NCBI GenBank assembly: GCA_014138645.1
Contig: JACJIB010000003.1
Location: 682,001-746,000 of the forward strand
Direction of reading: 5' to 3'
DNA length: 64,000 bases
Origin: Methylorubrum thiocyanatum
Lineage (GTDB): Bacteria > Pseudomonadota > Alphaproteobacteria > Rhizobiales > Beijerinckiaceae
Both the position numbers and the translations under genes were made by a program. This document shows, in pieces, positions 18,072 to 26,855 of this stretch. The notes below the pieces were generated by a model, which saw nothing but the letters and a program-made list of their open reading frames with translations, was not told the origin of the DNA and searched no databases. Numbering within the stretch: the first letter of the stretch is position 1; every line of letters starts with the position of its first letter.

Positions 18072-19598
18072 TCACTCCACCACGAGCTTGTAGCCCTGGC
18101 CGGGCTTCACCGCCGCGCCGCGCTGCAGGCCGTTGAGCACGAGGAAGCGATCGACCGCGCGGTCGGGCACGCTCATGCGGCGGGCCAAACCCTCCACGGT
18201 GTCGCCCGGGGCGGCGGTGACGATCCGCAGATGCGCCGGCTTGAGGGCGGCGGCCTCCTCCGGCTCGATCGGGCGCAGGCTCTCCAGCCAGCGGCGGAAG
18301 GCCGGCTCGGGATCGGTCGCCCCCTTGGCCGCCATGATCATGCGATAGGTCGTCTCGCCCATGCGGACCGCCGCGAGGCGGAAGGTCCAATCCTTGCCGC
18401 GGGAGAGCGCGGTGACCGCCGAGCGCCCGCCGATGATGCGGTTCTCGACGGAGCCGGCCTCGATGGCATCGTTCCAGGTGGCGCGCAGCACGTCCTCCAG
18501 GCTGCGGTCGCCGCTGGCCTCGACCTGATCGAACAGCAGGCGGCGGCTGCCCTCGGGCGTGGTGCCGAGCACGGCATTGCGGGTGTTCTCGATGGCGAAG
18601 GCGTCCGGCACCTCGAAGGCGATACCGAGCCCCGGATGCAGGAAGCGGCGCCCACGCACGAGCCCTTCGCCGGGATTGTCGCCGTAGGCGAGTCCGTCGA
18701 TCGCCGCGAGGTAGGGGGCGCGGTCGTCGGTGCCGAGGCCGGGGGCGCCGATGCGCCGGGCCGCACGGGTGACGAGGGCGATGCGCTCGGCGGTGGCCGG
18801 GTGCGTCGCCAGCATGTCGGGCTCGGCCGCGCTGCCGTTGCCGGTTTTGAGCGCCATGGTGCGCTGGAGCGCGTCGAGGAAGCGGCCGGCGCCGAAGGGA
18901 TCGTAGCCGGCCTGCGCCAGCACGCGCACCCCGTTGGTGTCCGCCTCCAGTTCCTGCTCGCGGGAGAAGCGGGCGAGGGTGAACTTGGACTGGCTCTCGA
19001 GCTGCGCCCCGGTGACCGGATCGTTCAGCACGTCCGCCACGACCCGGCTCACGAGCTGCGAGCGCAGGGCCATCTCGCTGCGGGCGGTGGCATGGCGCAG
19101 GGTCACGTGGGCGATCTCGTGGGCGAGCACCGCCGCGACCTCCGAACTGTCGCTCGCCAGCGCCAGCAGGCCGCGGGTGACGTAGAGACGGCCGCTCGGC
19201 AGGGCGAAGGCGTTGACGACGGGCGAGTCGAGCAGCGTCACCGCGTAGCTCTCCTGCGGCCGGTCGCTGGCGCGCACCAGCCGGTCGGTGATCTCGCTGA
19301 TCAGCCGGTGGGCGGCCGGGGCGCGGTACTCGCCGCCGAAGGAGGCCACGAGCTTGGCGTGGTCCGCCTCGTCGGAGCGGGTGCGCCCCGTGGTCTTGGG
19401 CGCCTGCTCCGGCACCTTGATGACCGCGGGCGTGAGCACGCTGCCGGTCTGGTCGGCGGCGCAGGCCACGAGCAGACCCGCCAGCGCGGCCAGCGCGCCG
19501 AGCCGCAAGCCGGCTTGCGCAAGAGGTTGCGCAAACCCTTCCCGGCGGCGACCACCCGCGCTCCGCCGCCCCGATCCGTGCTGCCGATCCCCCGCCAT
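18072..19598 (-). CDS. M48-family metalloprotease lipoprotein with C-terminal LysM
   Basis: The 508-residue envelope protease has a lipoprotein signal (GLLVACAADQ, lipobox Cys near residue 46). Its zinc motif is VLAHEIAHVTLRH, with the third ligand Glu in EQELEADTNGVRVL. The C-terminal 50 residues (TAAPGDTVEGLARRMSVPDRAVDRFLVLNG..KPGQGYKLVV) form a LysM-like peptidoglycan-binding domain. This resembles periplasmic quality-control proteases of the BepA/LoiP type. It is followed closely upstream (6 bases) by the SNase-like lipoprotein gene on the same strand, suggesting an operon. Confidence 0.9.
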   Translation of the reverse strand: MAGDRQHGSGRRSAGGRRREGFAQPLAQAGLRLGALAALAGLLVACAADQTGSVLTPAVIKVPEQAPKTTGRTRSDEADHAKLVASFGGEYRAPAAHRLISEITDRLVRASDRPQESYAVTLLDSPVVNAFALPSGRLYVTRGLLALASDSSEVAAVLAHEIAHVTLRHATARSEMALRSQLVSRVVADVLNDPVTGAQLESQSKFTLARFSREQELEADTNGVRVLAQAGYDPFGAGRFLDALQRTMALKTGNGSAAEPDMLATHPATAERIALVTRAARRIGAPGLGTDDRAPYLAAIDGLAYGDNPGEGLVRGRRFLHPGLGIAFEVPDAFAIENTRNAVLGTTPEGSRRLLFDQVEASGDRSLEDVLRATWNDAIEAGSVENRIIGGRSAVTALSRGKDWTFRLAAVRMGETTYRMIMAAKGATDPEPAFRRWLESLRPIEPEEAAALKPAHLRIVTAAPGDTVEGLARRMSVPDRAVDRFLVLNGLQRGAAVKPGQGYKLVVE

Positions 19599-19604
19599 GC
19601 CGTT

Positions 19605-20465
19605 CTAGCGCCGCAGCGCCCGCTCCCCCTCGACGACTTCGATGCCCTCGACGCCGGCCAGATCGATGAGCGGTCCCCGCCCGATCTCCACCGTGCCGCG
19701 GATTCTCACGAGACGGCCCTTCAGCGTGGCCGCCGACAAACCATGTTCGCTCAGACTCCGCCAAGTGCGTTTCTGCACGGTTACGGTCAAGCCTTGCTCG
19801 CCGCGACGGGCGAAGTCGAGATAGGTCCGGGCGGAGCGCTCGCCGACATGCCGGATGCGCCCCTCCACCACCACGAAGCGGCCGGCGCGCGCGCTCAGAG
19901 CCGGCTCATCGGTCGCGGCGAGCGGACCGCCCGCCCAGAGGCCGTGCCCGGCCGCGCGCGGCGCCGCCTCAAGGGCCCGGAGCGCCGGGCGGCAGAGCGC
20001 TTCGGCTTCGCCGGCACCGGCGTAGCCGAGCCCGGCCGCCACCAGCCCGCCCGCGAGATCGACCGGCTCCGCCTCGCCCGCAATCCCGTCGGCACGGCGG
20101 CGGCCCCAGCGATCCTCGGGGCCGCGCTCGGTCAGGACCAGGGGCATGCCGCGAAACGCCAGCAGCCAGGATCGGGCGGCCGCGTCGATCTCCGGCGCGT
20201 CCGGCCAGTGCAGGCCGGAGAGCACCGCCCGACGGCCGGAGGCAAGGATCAGCTCACCCCGCGGTCCGACATCGGCGAGGCGATCCGCCCGCGCGGCGGC
20301 CGGGCGGCACGCCTCCTCCGCCTGCGGCGCGGCGGCCAGGGTGTGGGGCGCCGCGCTTCCTCCGCAGGCGGCCGCGAGCAGCCAGACCAGGGCCGGGCCC
20401 GGGGCACCGAAGCGGCCCGCACCAGGAACGACACCGTGAGCCTCTCTCCGACCACCGGGTACCAT
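19605..20465 (-). CDS. Exported thermonuclease-like (SNase/OB-fold) lipoprotein
   Basis: A 286-residue exported protein. The N-terminus has a hydrophobic core and cysteine (GPALVWLLAAACGGSA), fitting a lipoprotein signal. The middle (ELILASGRRAVLSGLHWPD, WLLAFRGMPLVLTERGPEDRWGRRRADG and AAGLGYAGAGE) follows the SNase fold pattern, but catalytic Arg/Glu positions are only partly recognisable. The C-terminal part (VVEGRIRHVGERSARTYLDF) is an OB-like strand set. Activity is therefore uncertain. ATG 20465 is chosen because it starts the signal; a longer frame to 20594 is possible. Confidence 0.7.
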   Translation of the reverse strand: MVPGGRREAHGVVPGAGRFGAPGPALVWLLAAACGGSAAPHTLAAAPQAEEACRPAAARADRLADVGPRGELILASGRRAVLSGLHWPDAPEIDAAARSWLLAFRGMPLVLTERGPEDRWGRRRADGIAGEAEPVDLAGGLVAAGLGYAGAGEAEALCRPALRALEAAPRAAGHGLWAGGPLAATDEPALSARAGRFVVVEGRIRHVGERSARTYLDFARRGEQGLTVTVQKRTWRSLSEHGLSAATLKGRLVRIRGTVEIGRGPLIDLAGVEGIEVVEGERALRR

Positions 20466-20660
20466 CGTCACCGCTCGCGCTCGGCCTCTCGTCTCCAGCC
20501 GAGGATGATCCGCGAAAATGGCCCGGATCACGGCACGGGCGCGCGTCCGCGGCGCGCCGTCATGGATTGTCGAACCCTTGAGTCTTTCGGACAACAGGTC
20601 GAGGCCCGCGGCACCCTCGACTCCCTATGGCACATCCTCGGACGGCCCAGCCCGGAACGG

Positions 20661-20689
20661 TTGGCGGTCCCGTGCGATGATGCTAAGCC
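20661..20689 (+). promoter_or_regulatory. Candidate promoter of the split tRNA gene
   Basis: TTGGCG (20661-20666) and TAAGCC (20684-20689) are separated by 17 bases, ending 9 bases before the first tRNA base. The -10 match is weak. Confidence 0.35.
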
Positions 20690-20698
20690 TGTTGAGAC

Positions 20699-21017
20699 GT
20701 CTCCGTAGCTCAGCTGGACAGAGCACAGGTTTCCTAAACTCCACAATTGGGCGCCGTGATGGGAAACCGCGCGGCGGATCCGCTCAAATTCGGGGAAAGC
20801 TTCCGGCGCCGCGGCGCCCTGCCGATCCCGAGCCAAGCCCGAGAGCCGTTCGGTTCAACGGAAGGTGTAGAGACTAGACGGGCGGCACCTAAAGTCCCCA
20901 TCCGGGGTCCATGGTGAAGGGATAGTCCAGGCCACGAACGCGCAAAACAGCGCGGCGGCGAAAGTCGAAGTGGTATGAAACCTGGGGTCGCAGGTTCGAG
21001 CCCTGCCGGGGACGCCA
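20699..21017 (+). tRNA. tRNA-Arg(CCU), interrupted by a group I intron
   Basis: The 5' exon is 20699-20735 and the 3' exon 20978-21017, giving a 77-nt tRNA with genome-encoded CCA. The acceptor arms GTCTCCG and CGGGGAC pair with one G-U; the D stem is GCTC/GAGC; the anticodon stem is CAGGT/ACCTG; the T arm is GCAGG-TTCGAGC-CCTGC; the discriminator is G. The loop TTCCTAA carries anticodon CCT, which reads AGG arginine codons. The interruption falls directly after the third anticodon base, before A37. Without removal of the intron this gene cannot make a tRNA. A search that does not allow group I introns will miss it or call two fragments. Confidence 0.95.
20736..20977 (+). ncRNA. Group I self-splicing intron (subgroup IC3-like) in the tRNA anticodon loop
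   Basis: A 242-nt intron. P1 pairs exon GGTTTCCT (20728-20735) with the guide GGGAAACC (20761-20768), all Watson-Crick except the required U-G at the splice site. Conserved core strings are TCAAATTCGGGGAAA (20784-20798), GAGCCAAGC (20830-20838), GACTA (20872-20876) and TAGTC (20923-20927). P4 pairs TTCGGG (20789-20794) with CCCGAG (20827-20832). GACTA and TAGTC form the P7 guanosine-binding helix. A GAAA tetraloop stem precedes the terminal G at 20977. The core closely resembles the Azoarcus tRNA-Ile intron and the published Agrobacterium tRNA-Arg(CCU) intron. No homing endonuclease ORF is present, so it is a minimal, presumably self-splicing, non-mobile form. Confidence 0.93.
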
Positions 21018-21099
21018 TTCCTACGTTCGACCTGTAGATTGCGGACGGCCGACTAGTTCATCCTTAGATCTGAATGCGGCGCCATGTCGCACCTTTAAC

Positions 21100-21110
21100 A
21101 TATGACATAT
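21100..21110. promoter_or_regulatory. AT-rich palindrome ahead of the XRE regulator gene
   Basis: ATATG-A-CATAT forms a perfect 11-base palindrome inside the lower-GC stretch between the tRNA gene and the regulator start at 21204. Position and symmetry suit an operator or promoter core; autoregulation by the XRE protein is an inference. Confidence 0.3.
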
Positions 21111-21203
21111 TCTGTGTGTCGTTGCCATTGTCTCCCGGCGTGGCCTTGCAACAGGAAAGTTTTCGTTCGAAGCATCCCCCAAAAGAGCTTGGGCGGAGTC
21201 ACG

Positions 21204-21611
21204 ATGGCAGGCCAGAAGACCGATGAGCGCGATGTCCTTCTCGGACGTCGGATCGCTGAGCAACGCAAACGTTCGAAACTAACACAGCGCGCCGTCGCTG
21301 ACAGCTTCGGGATGTCCGCTGCACAACTTCAGAAATATGAAAAGGGCGTCAACCGGATCAGTGCTATCCACCTCGCGATCCTCGGCCGGCTCACCAATAC
21401 ACCGATCTCCGAGTTCCTCGACGGCATCCCCCACCCCGACCCGGAAACGGAACGTGGTTTTTCGGAGAGCGGACAGCAATCCTATGCTGTCGAGCCGTGG
21501 TCCGACCTTGCCCGCGCGATCGCGCGGCAATTCGTCGAGACCTTCAGCGAGGATCAGCGCCGCGAGCTCTCCGCCGCGATCGAGGTTCTGAGCCGCGAAC
21601 TCAAGAGCTGA
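21204..21611 (+). CDS. XRE-family HTH transcriptional regulator
   Basis: A 135-residue DNA-binding protein. The Cro/C1-type helix-turn-helix is LGRRIAEQRKRSKLTQRAVADSFGMSAAQLQKYEKGVNRIS (residues about 14-55), with LTQRAVAD and SAAQLQKYEKG as the two key helices. The C-terminal 60 residues are helical (ARAIARQFVETFSEDQRREL) and may dimerise. ATG 21204 has GGGCGGAG upstream. The gene lies between the split tRNA gene and metK and is less GC-rich than both neighbours, which hints at a separate origin. Whether it controls metK is unknown. Confidence 0.88.
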   Translation: MAGQKTDERDVLLGRRIAEQRKRSKLTQRAVADSFGMSAAQLQKYEKGVNRISAIHLAILGRLTNTPISEFLDGIPHPDPETERGFSESGQQSYAVEPWSDLARAIARQFVETFSEDQRRELSAAIEVLSRELKS

Positions 21612-21671
21612 CGGCCACAGCCCCGCAACCGACGACCATCGGATCCAAGCGGTGGTCGCGGCGCGAGCGAA

Positions 21672-21717
21672 GGATTGGCGCAACAGCGTTCGTTAAAACG
21701 GACGATTTCGCCATTCC
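21672..21717 (+). promoter_or_regulatory. Composite hairpin in the metK upstream region
   Basis: Outer arms GGATTGGCG (21672-21680) and CGCCATTCC (21709-21717) pair with one mismatch. Inner arms CGTTCG (21687-21692) and CGGACG (21699-21704) pair with one G-U around a six-base AT-rich loop. It lies 60 bases past the XRE stop and about 100 bases before metK. No long T-run follows. It could be a weak terminator or a leader-RNA element of metK. Confidence 0.45.
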
Positions 21718-21820
21718 GGCTTGACCGTCCGTCACACCGATGCGACAAGCCGCGCCTCTGGAGACCGGGTCAAGCGCCGTTGCGAGACGAAGGCGCGCCC
21801 GACAATCGGGGGTGCAGCCA

Positions 21821-22996
<1,176 letters not shown>

Positions 22997-23005
22997 GCCC
23001 GAACC

Positions 23006-23743
23006 ATGATGGGGAGGGATGACGACATCCCTCCCGAGACGGGCGGGACGGCGGAGACCGAGCGGGCCTTCTACGGGCGCCGCAAGGGCAAGCGCCTTCG
23101 GCCGGGCCAGGAGCAGCGTCTCGAAGGGGCGCTGCCCCGCCTACGCGTCGCGCTGCCCGAGCGCGGCGAATTTCTGGATCCGCCGGCGCTGTTTTCGGTG
23201 CCGGTCGACGAGGTGTGGCTGGAAATCGGCTTCGGCGGCGGCGAGCACCTCGCGGCCCAGGCCGAGGCCCACCGCCAGGCCGGCATCATCGGCTGCGAGC
23301 CCTTCGTCAACGGCGTGGTCAAGCTGCTGCGCGCGGTGGACGAGCGCGGTTTGCGCAACGTCCGCGTCTGGGACGAGGACGCCACCGCCCTGCTCACCGC
23401 ATTGCCGGATGCGAGCCTCGCCCGCGTCTACCTGCTCTATCCCGATCCCTGGCCCAAGCGCCGCCAGCGCAAGCGCCGCTTCGTCTCGGATGCCTCGCTC
23501 GCCGAGATCGCCCGGGTGCTGCGGCCCGGCGGGCATTTCCGCTTCGCCAGCGATATCGACGATTACGTCGGCTGGACCCTGGTCCGCGCCGCCCGCTGTC
23601 CTCAGCTCCGCTGGACGGCCGAGGGCGCCGACGACTGGCGTCGGCCCTTCCCCGGCTGGCCGGGCACCCGCTACGAGGCCAAGGCCCTCGCGGCCGGCCG
23701 GCTGCCGAGCTACCTGACGTTCGAGCGCGTCGAAGCCGCCTGA
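23006..23743 (+). CDS. trmB: tRNA (guanine-N7-)-methyltransferase
   Basis: The 245-residue class I SAM-dependent enzyme methylates G46 of tRNA. Its Rossmann motif is VWLEIGFGGGEHLAAQA, followed by IIGCEPFVNGVVKLL, VRVWDEDA and the family signature LYPDPWPKRRQRKRRFV. The N-terminal basic segment (YGRRKGKRLRPGQ) fits tRNA binding. Two adjacent Met codons open the frame; 23006 is the first. It follows metK by 9 bases and converges with topA. Confidence 0.96.
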   Translation: MMGRDDDIPPETGGTAETERAFYGRRKGKRLRPGQEQRLEGALPRLRVALPERGEFLDPPALFSVPVDEVWLEIGFGGGEHLAAQAEAHRQAGIIGCEPFVNGVVKLLRAVDERGLRNVRVWDEDATALLTALPDASLARVYLLYPDPWPKRRQRKRRFVSDASLAEIARVLRPGGHFRFASDIDDYVGWTLVRAARCPQLRWTAEGADDWRRPFPGWPGTRYEAKALAAGRLPSYLTFERVEAA

Positions 23744-23832
23744 TTTCCAGGCGCGACCTCGCCCTGCATGTCCCTCGCCCCCCGGATGTCGAGCTCGGCC
23801 GAGCGCCGACTCTCTGGCCCAGGCCGGGCAAG

Positions 23833-23957
23833 CCCCGTTCCGGCGGGGAGGGAGCAGCCCCCGAAGGGGGTCGGGGGAGGAGAGCGACGTGTCCGGAAAG
23901 AACCTGAGCCGATCCCTCTCCCGTTCGCTGCGCGAACTCCCTCCCCCACAGGGAGGG
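23833..23957. repeat. Cluster of hairpins between trmB and topA
   Basis: Four perfect inverted repeats occur: CCCCG/CGGGG (23833-23848), CCCCC/GGGGG with loop GAA (23858-23870), GTTCGC/GCGAAC (23923-23937) and CCCTCCC/GGGAGGG (23939-23957). They lie between the convergent trmB and topA genes. The composition resembles short interspersed palindromic units of Methylobacterium-type genomes; a transcription-end role for both genes is plausible. Confidence 0.55.
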
Positions 23958-23976
23958 GGAGGGTCGTAAGCGCGCC

Positions 23977-26706
23977 TCAGCTCGCCTTGGTCTTCGCCGC
24001 CGCCTTCTTGGCAGCCGCCGGCTTGGCCGCAGCCTTCGTTGTCGACTTGCTGGCCGTCTTGCTCGCCGTCTTGCGGACCGCGGGCTTCTTCGCCTCGGCA
24101 CCGTCCGCCGCCTTCGTCGCCGTGCGGGCGCGCGTGGCCGTCTTGCGAACCGGCTTCTTGCCCCCGCCCGAGGCGCGCTTGGCGTTGATGAGCTCGATCG
24201 CCTGTTCCAGCGTCAGGCTCTCGGCGGCCATCGTCTTCGGCAGCGTCGCGTTGACCGAGCCGTCGCTGACATAGGGGCCGTACTTGCCGGCCTTGACCAC
24301 GAGCGCCGCCCCGTCGGGATGCGGGCCCAGCGCGCGGCCGGGATCGGAGGAGGGGCGGCCACGACCGCCGCCCTGCTCCTTGGCGACGATGAGATCGATG
24401 GCGCGGTTGGCGCCGATCTCCAGCACGTCGTCGTCCTTGCCGAGGTTGGCGTAGGTCTTTCCGTGCTGCACGTAGGGGCCGAAGCGGCCGAGATTGGCCA
24501 GGATCGGCTCGCCGGTCTCCGGGTGCTTGGCGACCTCGCGCGGCAGCGAGAGCAGGCGCAGGGCGATCTCCAGCGTGACGCTGCCCGGGCTCGTGCCCTT
24601 CGGCAGCGAGGAGCGCTTCGGCTTCTCCGCGCCCTTCTCGGACGACGCCTCGCCGAGCTGCACGAAGGGTCCGAAGCGGCCGTCGCGCAGGGTCACGGGC
24701 AGGCCGGTGGCGGGATCGTCGCCGAGCACGCGCACGCCGGGCTGGCCGCCCTCCGCGGAGGAGCCGTCGCCCTCGCCCTCGACACCGGAGGCCGAGAGCT
24801 GCCGGGTGTACTTGCACTCCGGGTAGTTCGAGCAGCCGATGAAGGCACCGAACTTGCCGAGCTTCAGCGAGAGCTGGCCCGAGCCGCAGGTCGGGCAGGC
24901 GCGCGGATCGCTGCCATCCGCCTTCTCGGGGAAGATGTGCGGTCCGAGCAGCCCGTTGAGGGCTTCGAGCACCTCCGCGACGCGCAGCTCCTTGGTGCCG
25001 CCGATGGCCGCCGAGAAGTCGCGCCAGAAGTCGCGCAGCACCGAGCGCCAGTCGATCTCGGCATTCGAGACCCGGTCGAGCTGCTCCTCCAGGCTCGCGG
25101 TGAAATCGTACTCGACGTAGCGCTTGAAGAAGCTCTCGAGGAAACCGGTGACGAGCCGGCCCTTGTCCTCCGGCTGGAGGCGCTTCTTCTCGATCTTGAC
25201 GTATTCGCGGTCGCGCAGGGTCTGCAGCACCGCGGCGTAGGTCGAGGGCCGGCCGATGCCGAGTTCCTCCATCCGCTTGACGAGGCTCGCTTCGGAATAG
25301 CGCGGCGGCGGCTCGGTGAAGTGCTGGGTCGAGGCGATGCGCTCGCGCTTGAGCGGATCGCCGGCCGCCATCGCCGGCAGGCGCTTCGAATCCTCGTCCT
25401 CCTCGTCGTCCTTGCCCTCCTGGTAGAGGGCGAGGAAGCCGTCGAACTTCACGACTTGGCCCGTCGCGCGCAGGTCGATCCGCCGCGGGCCGACGCTCGC
25501 GGCGACTTCGACGGTGGTACGCTCGAGTTCGGCCGATTCCATCTGGCTCGCGATCGTGCGCGTCCAGATCAGTTCGTACAGCTTCGCCTGCTCGGGTTCG
25601 AGGTAGCGGGCGACCTGCTTGGGCAACCGGCCCATATCGGTCGGGCGCACGGCCTCGTGCGCTTCCTGCGCGTTCTTGGCCTTGACCGAATACTTGCGCG
25701 GCGCGCCCGGCACGTAGTCGTCGCCGAACTCGCGGCCGATCACCCGGCGGGCATCCGAGATCGCCTCCGGCGCCATGTCGACGCCGTCGGTTCGCATATA
25801 GGTGATGATGCCGACCGTCTCGCCGCCGACATCCACGCCCTCATAGAGCTTCTGGGCGACCCGCATGGTCTGCGCCGGCGCCATGCCGAGCTTGCGCGAG
25901 GCCTCCTGCTGCAGCGTCGAGGTGGTGAAGGGCGGCTGCGGGTGGCGCTTGGCGGGCTTGGCCTCGACGGAGGCCACCTGGAAGGTCGCGAGTTCGAGGT
26001 CGCGCTTGAAGGCGGCGGCCTCCTCGGCATTGCCGACATCGAGGCGCTGGATGCGCTTGCCGTCGGCGCCGACGAGCCGGGCCTCGAACACGCCGCCGGC
26101 TTCCGTGGCCAGCGTGGCGACGATCGACCAGTACTCGCGGGGCTTGAAGCGCTCGATCTCCATCTCGCGCTCGACCACGAGGCGGAGCGCCACCGACTGC
26201 ACGCGGCCGGCCGAGCGGGCGCCGGGGAGCTTGCGCCACAGCACCGGCGAGAGGTTGAAGCCGACGAGGTAATCCAGCGCCCGGCGCGCGAGATAGGCAT
26301 CGACCAGCGCTTGGTCGATCTCGCGGGGCTTGCGCATCGCCGCATCGACCGACGCCTTGGTGATGGCGTTGAAGGTCACGCGCTCGACCGGGATGCCCTT
26401 CAGCGCCTTGCGGGCCGAGAGCGCCTCGATGACGTGCCAGGAGATCGCCTCGCCCTCGCGATCCGGGTCGGTGGCGAGGATGAGCTTTTCGGCGCCCTTG
26501 ATCGCCCGGGCGATCTCGGACACGCGCTTCGAGCCCCGATCCTCCAGCTCCCAGACCATGGCGAAATCGGCCTCCGGATCGACCGAGCCGTCCTTGGCCG
26601 GCAGATCGCGGATATGGCCGAACGAGGCCAGAACCTCGTAGTCGCGTCCGAGATATTTGTTGATCGTCTTGGCCTTGGCCGGCGACTCGACGACGACGAC
26701 TTTCAT
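23977..26706 (-). CDS. topA: DNA topoisomerase I
   Basis: The 909-residue type IA enzyme relaxes negative supercoils. The Toprim domain opens MKVVVVESPAKAKTINKYL and has the acidic ATDPDREGE metal site (residues 79-86). The catalytic Tyr is Y303 in GIITYMRTDGVDM. A C-terminal zinc-ribbon (CPTCGSGQLSLKLGKFGAFIGC then PEC) and topoisomerase C-terminal repeats (FGPFVQLG, FGPYVQHG, YGPYVSDG) follow. The last 60 residues form a Lys/Ala/Thr-rich basic tail typical of alphaproteobacterial TopA. Monocistronic; converges with trmB. Confidence 0.98.
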   Translation of the reverse strand: MKVVVVESPAKAKTINKYLGRDYEVLASFGHIRDLPAKDGSVDPEADFAMVWELEDRGSKRVSEIARAIKGAEKLILATDPDREGEAISWHVIEALSARKALKGIPVERVTFNAITKASVDAAMRKPREIDQALVDAYLARRALDYLVGFNLSPVLWRKLPGARSAGRVQSVALRLVVEREMEIERFKPREYWSIVATLATEAGGVFEARLVGADGKRIQRLDVGNAEEAAAFKRDLELATFQVASVEAKPAKRHPQPPFTTSTLQQEASRKLGMAPAQTMRVAQKLYEGVDVGGETVGIITYMRTDGVDMAPEAISDARRVIGREFGDDYVPGAPRKYSVKAKNAQEAHEAVRPTDMGRLPKQVARYLEPEQAKLYELIWTRTIASQMESAELERTTVEVAASVGPRRIDLRATGQVVKFDGFLALYQEGKDDEEDEDSKRLPAMAAGDPLKRERIASTQHFTEPPPRYSEASLVKRMEELGIGRPSTYAAVLQTLRDREYVKIEKKRLQPEDKGRLVTGFLESFFKRYVEYDFTASLEEQLDRVSNAEIDWRSVLRDFWRDFSAAIGGTKELRVAEVLEALNGLLGPHIFPEKADGSDPRACPTCGSGQLSLKLGKFGAFIGCSNYPECKYTRQLSASGVEGEGDGSSAEGGQPGVRVLGDDPATGLPVTLRDGRFGPFVQLGEASSEKGAEKPKRSSLPKGTSPGSVTLEIALRLLSLPREVAKHPETGEPILANLGRFGPYVQHGKTYANLGKDDDVLEIGANRAIDLIVAKEQGGGRGRPSSDPGRALGPHPDGAALVVKAGKYGPYVSDGSVNATLPKTMAAESLTLEQAIELINAKRASGGGKKPVRKTATRARTATKAADGAEAKKPAVRKTASKTASKSTTKAAAKPAAAKKAAAKTKAS

Positions 26707-26855
26707 GAACCTCTGCCTCTCGCCAGAGCCTCACCGCGGGTACGGTTTTGGGGATGGCGCGGATAGCGTACCGGTCGGGGGCCGGCTCTCGCGCCGCGCA
26801 GAAGTGGGTGAGCCGGGCGGCGTTGTCAAATCGGGCGAACGCGCAGGGCGCGGCC

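Noticed and set aside
20734..21018. A minus-strand frame of 94 codons across the tRNA 3' exon and intron
   Set aside because: It is the reverse of the tRNA and intron; the apparent N-terminus is a common mis-call over tRNA 3' ends.
21612..21820. SAM-I, SAM-II or SAM/SAH riboswitch before metK
   Set aside because: None of the conserved core strings I know for these classes appears; only a generic hairpin is visible.
24319..26766. 815-codon plus-strand frame opposite topA
   Set aside because: Antisense shadow of topA; no domain and biased composition.
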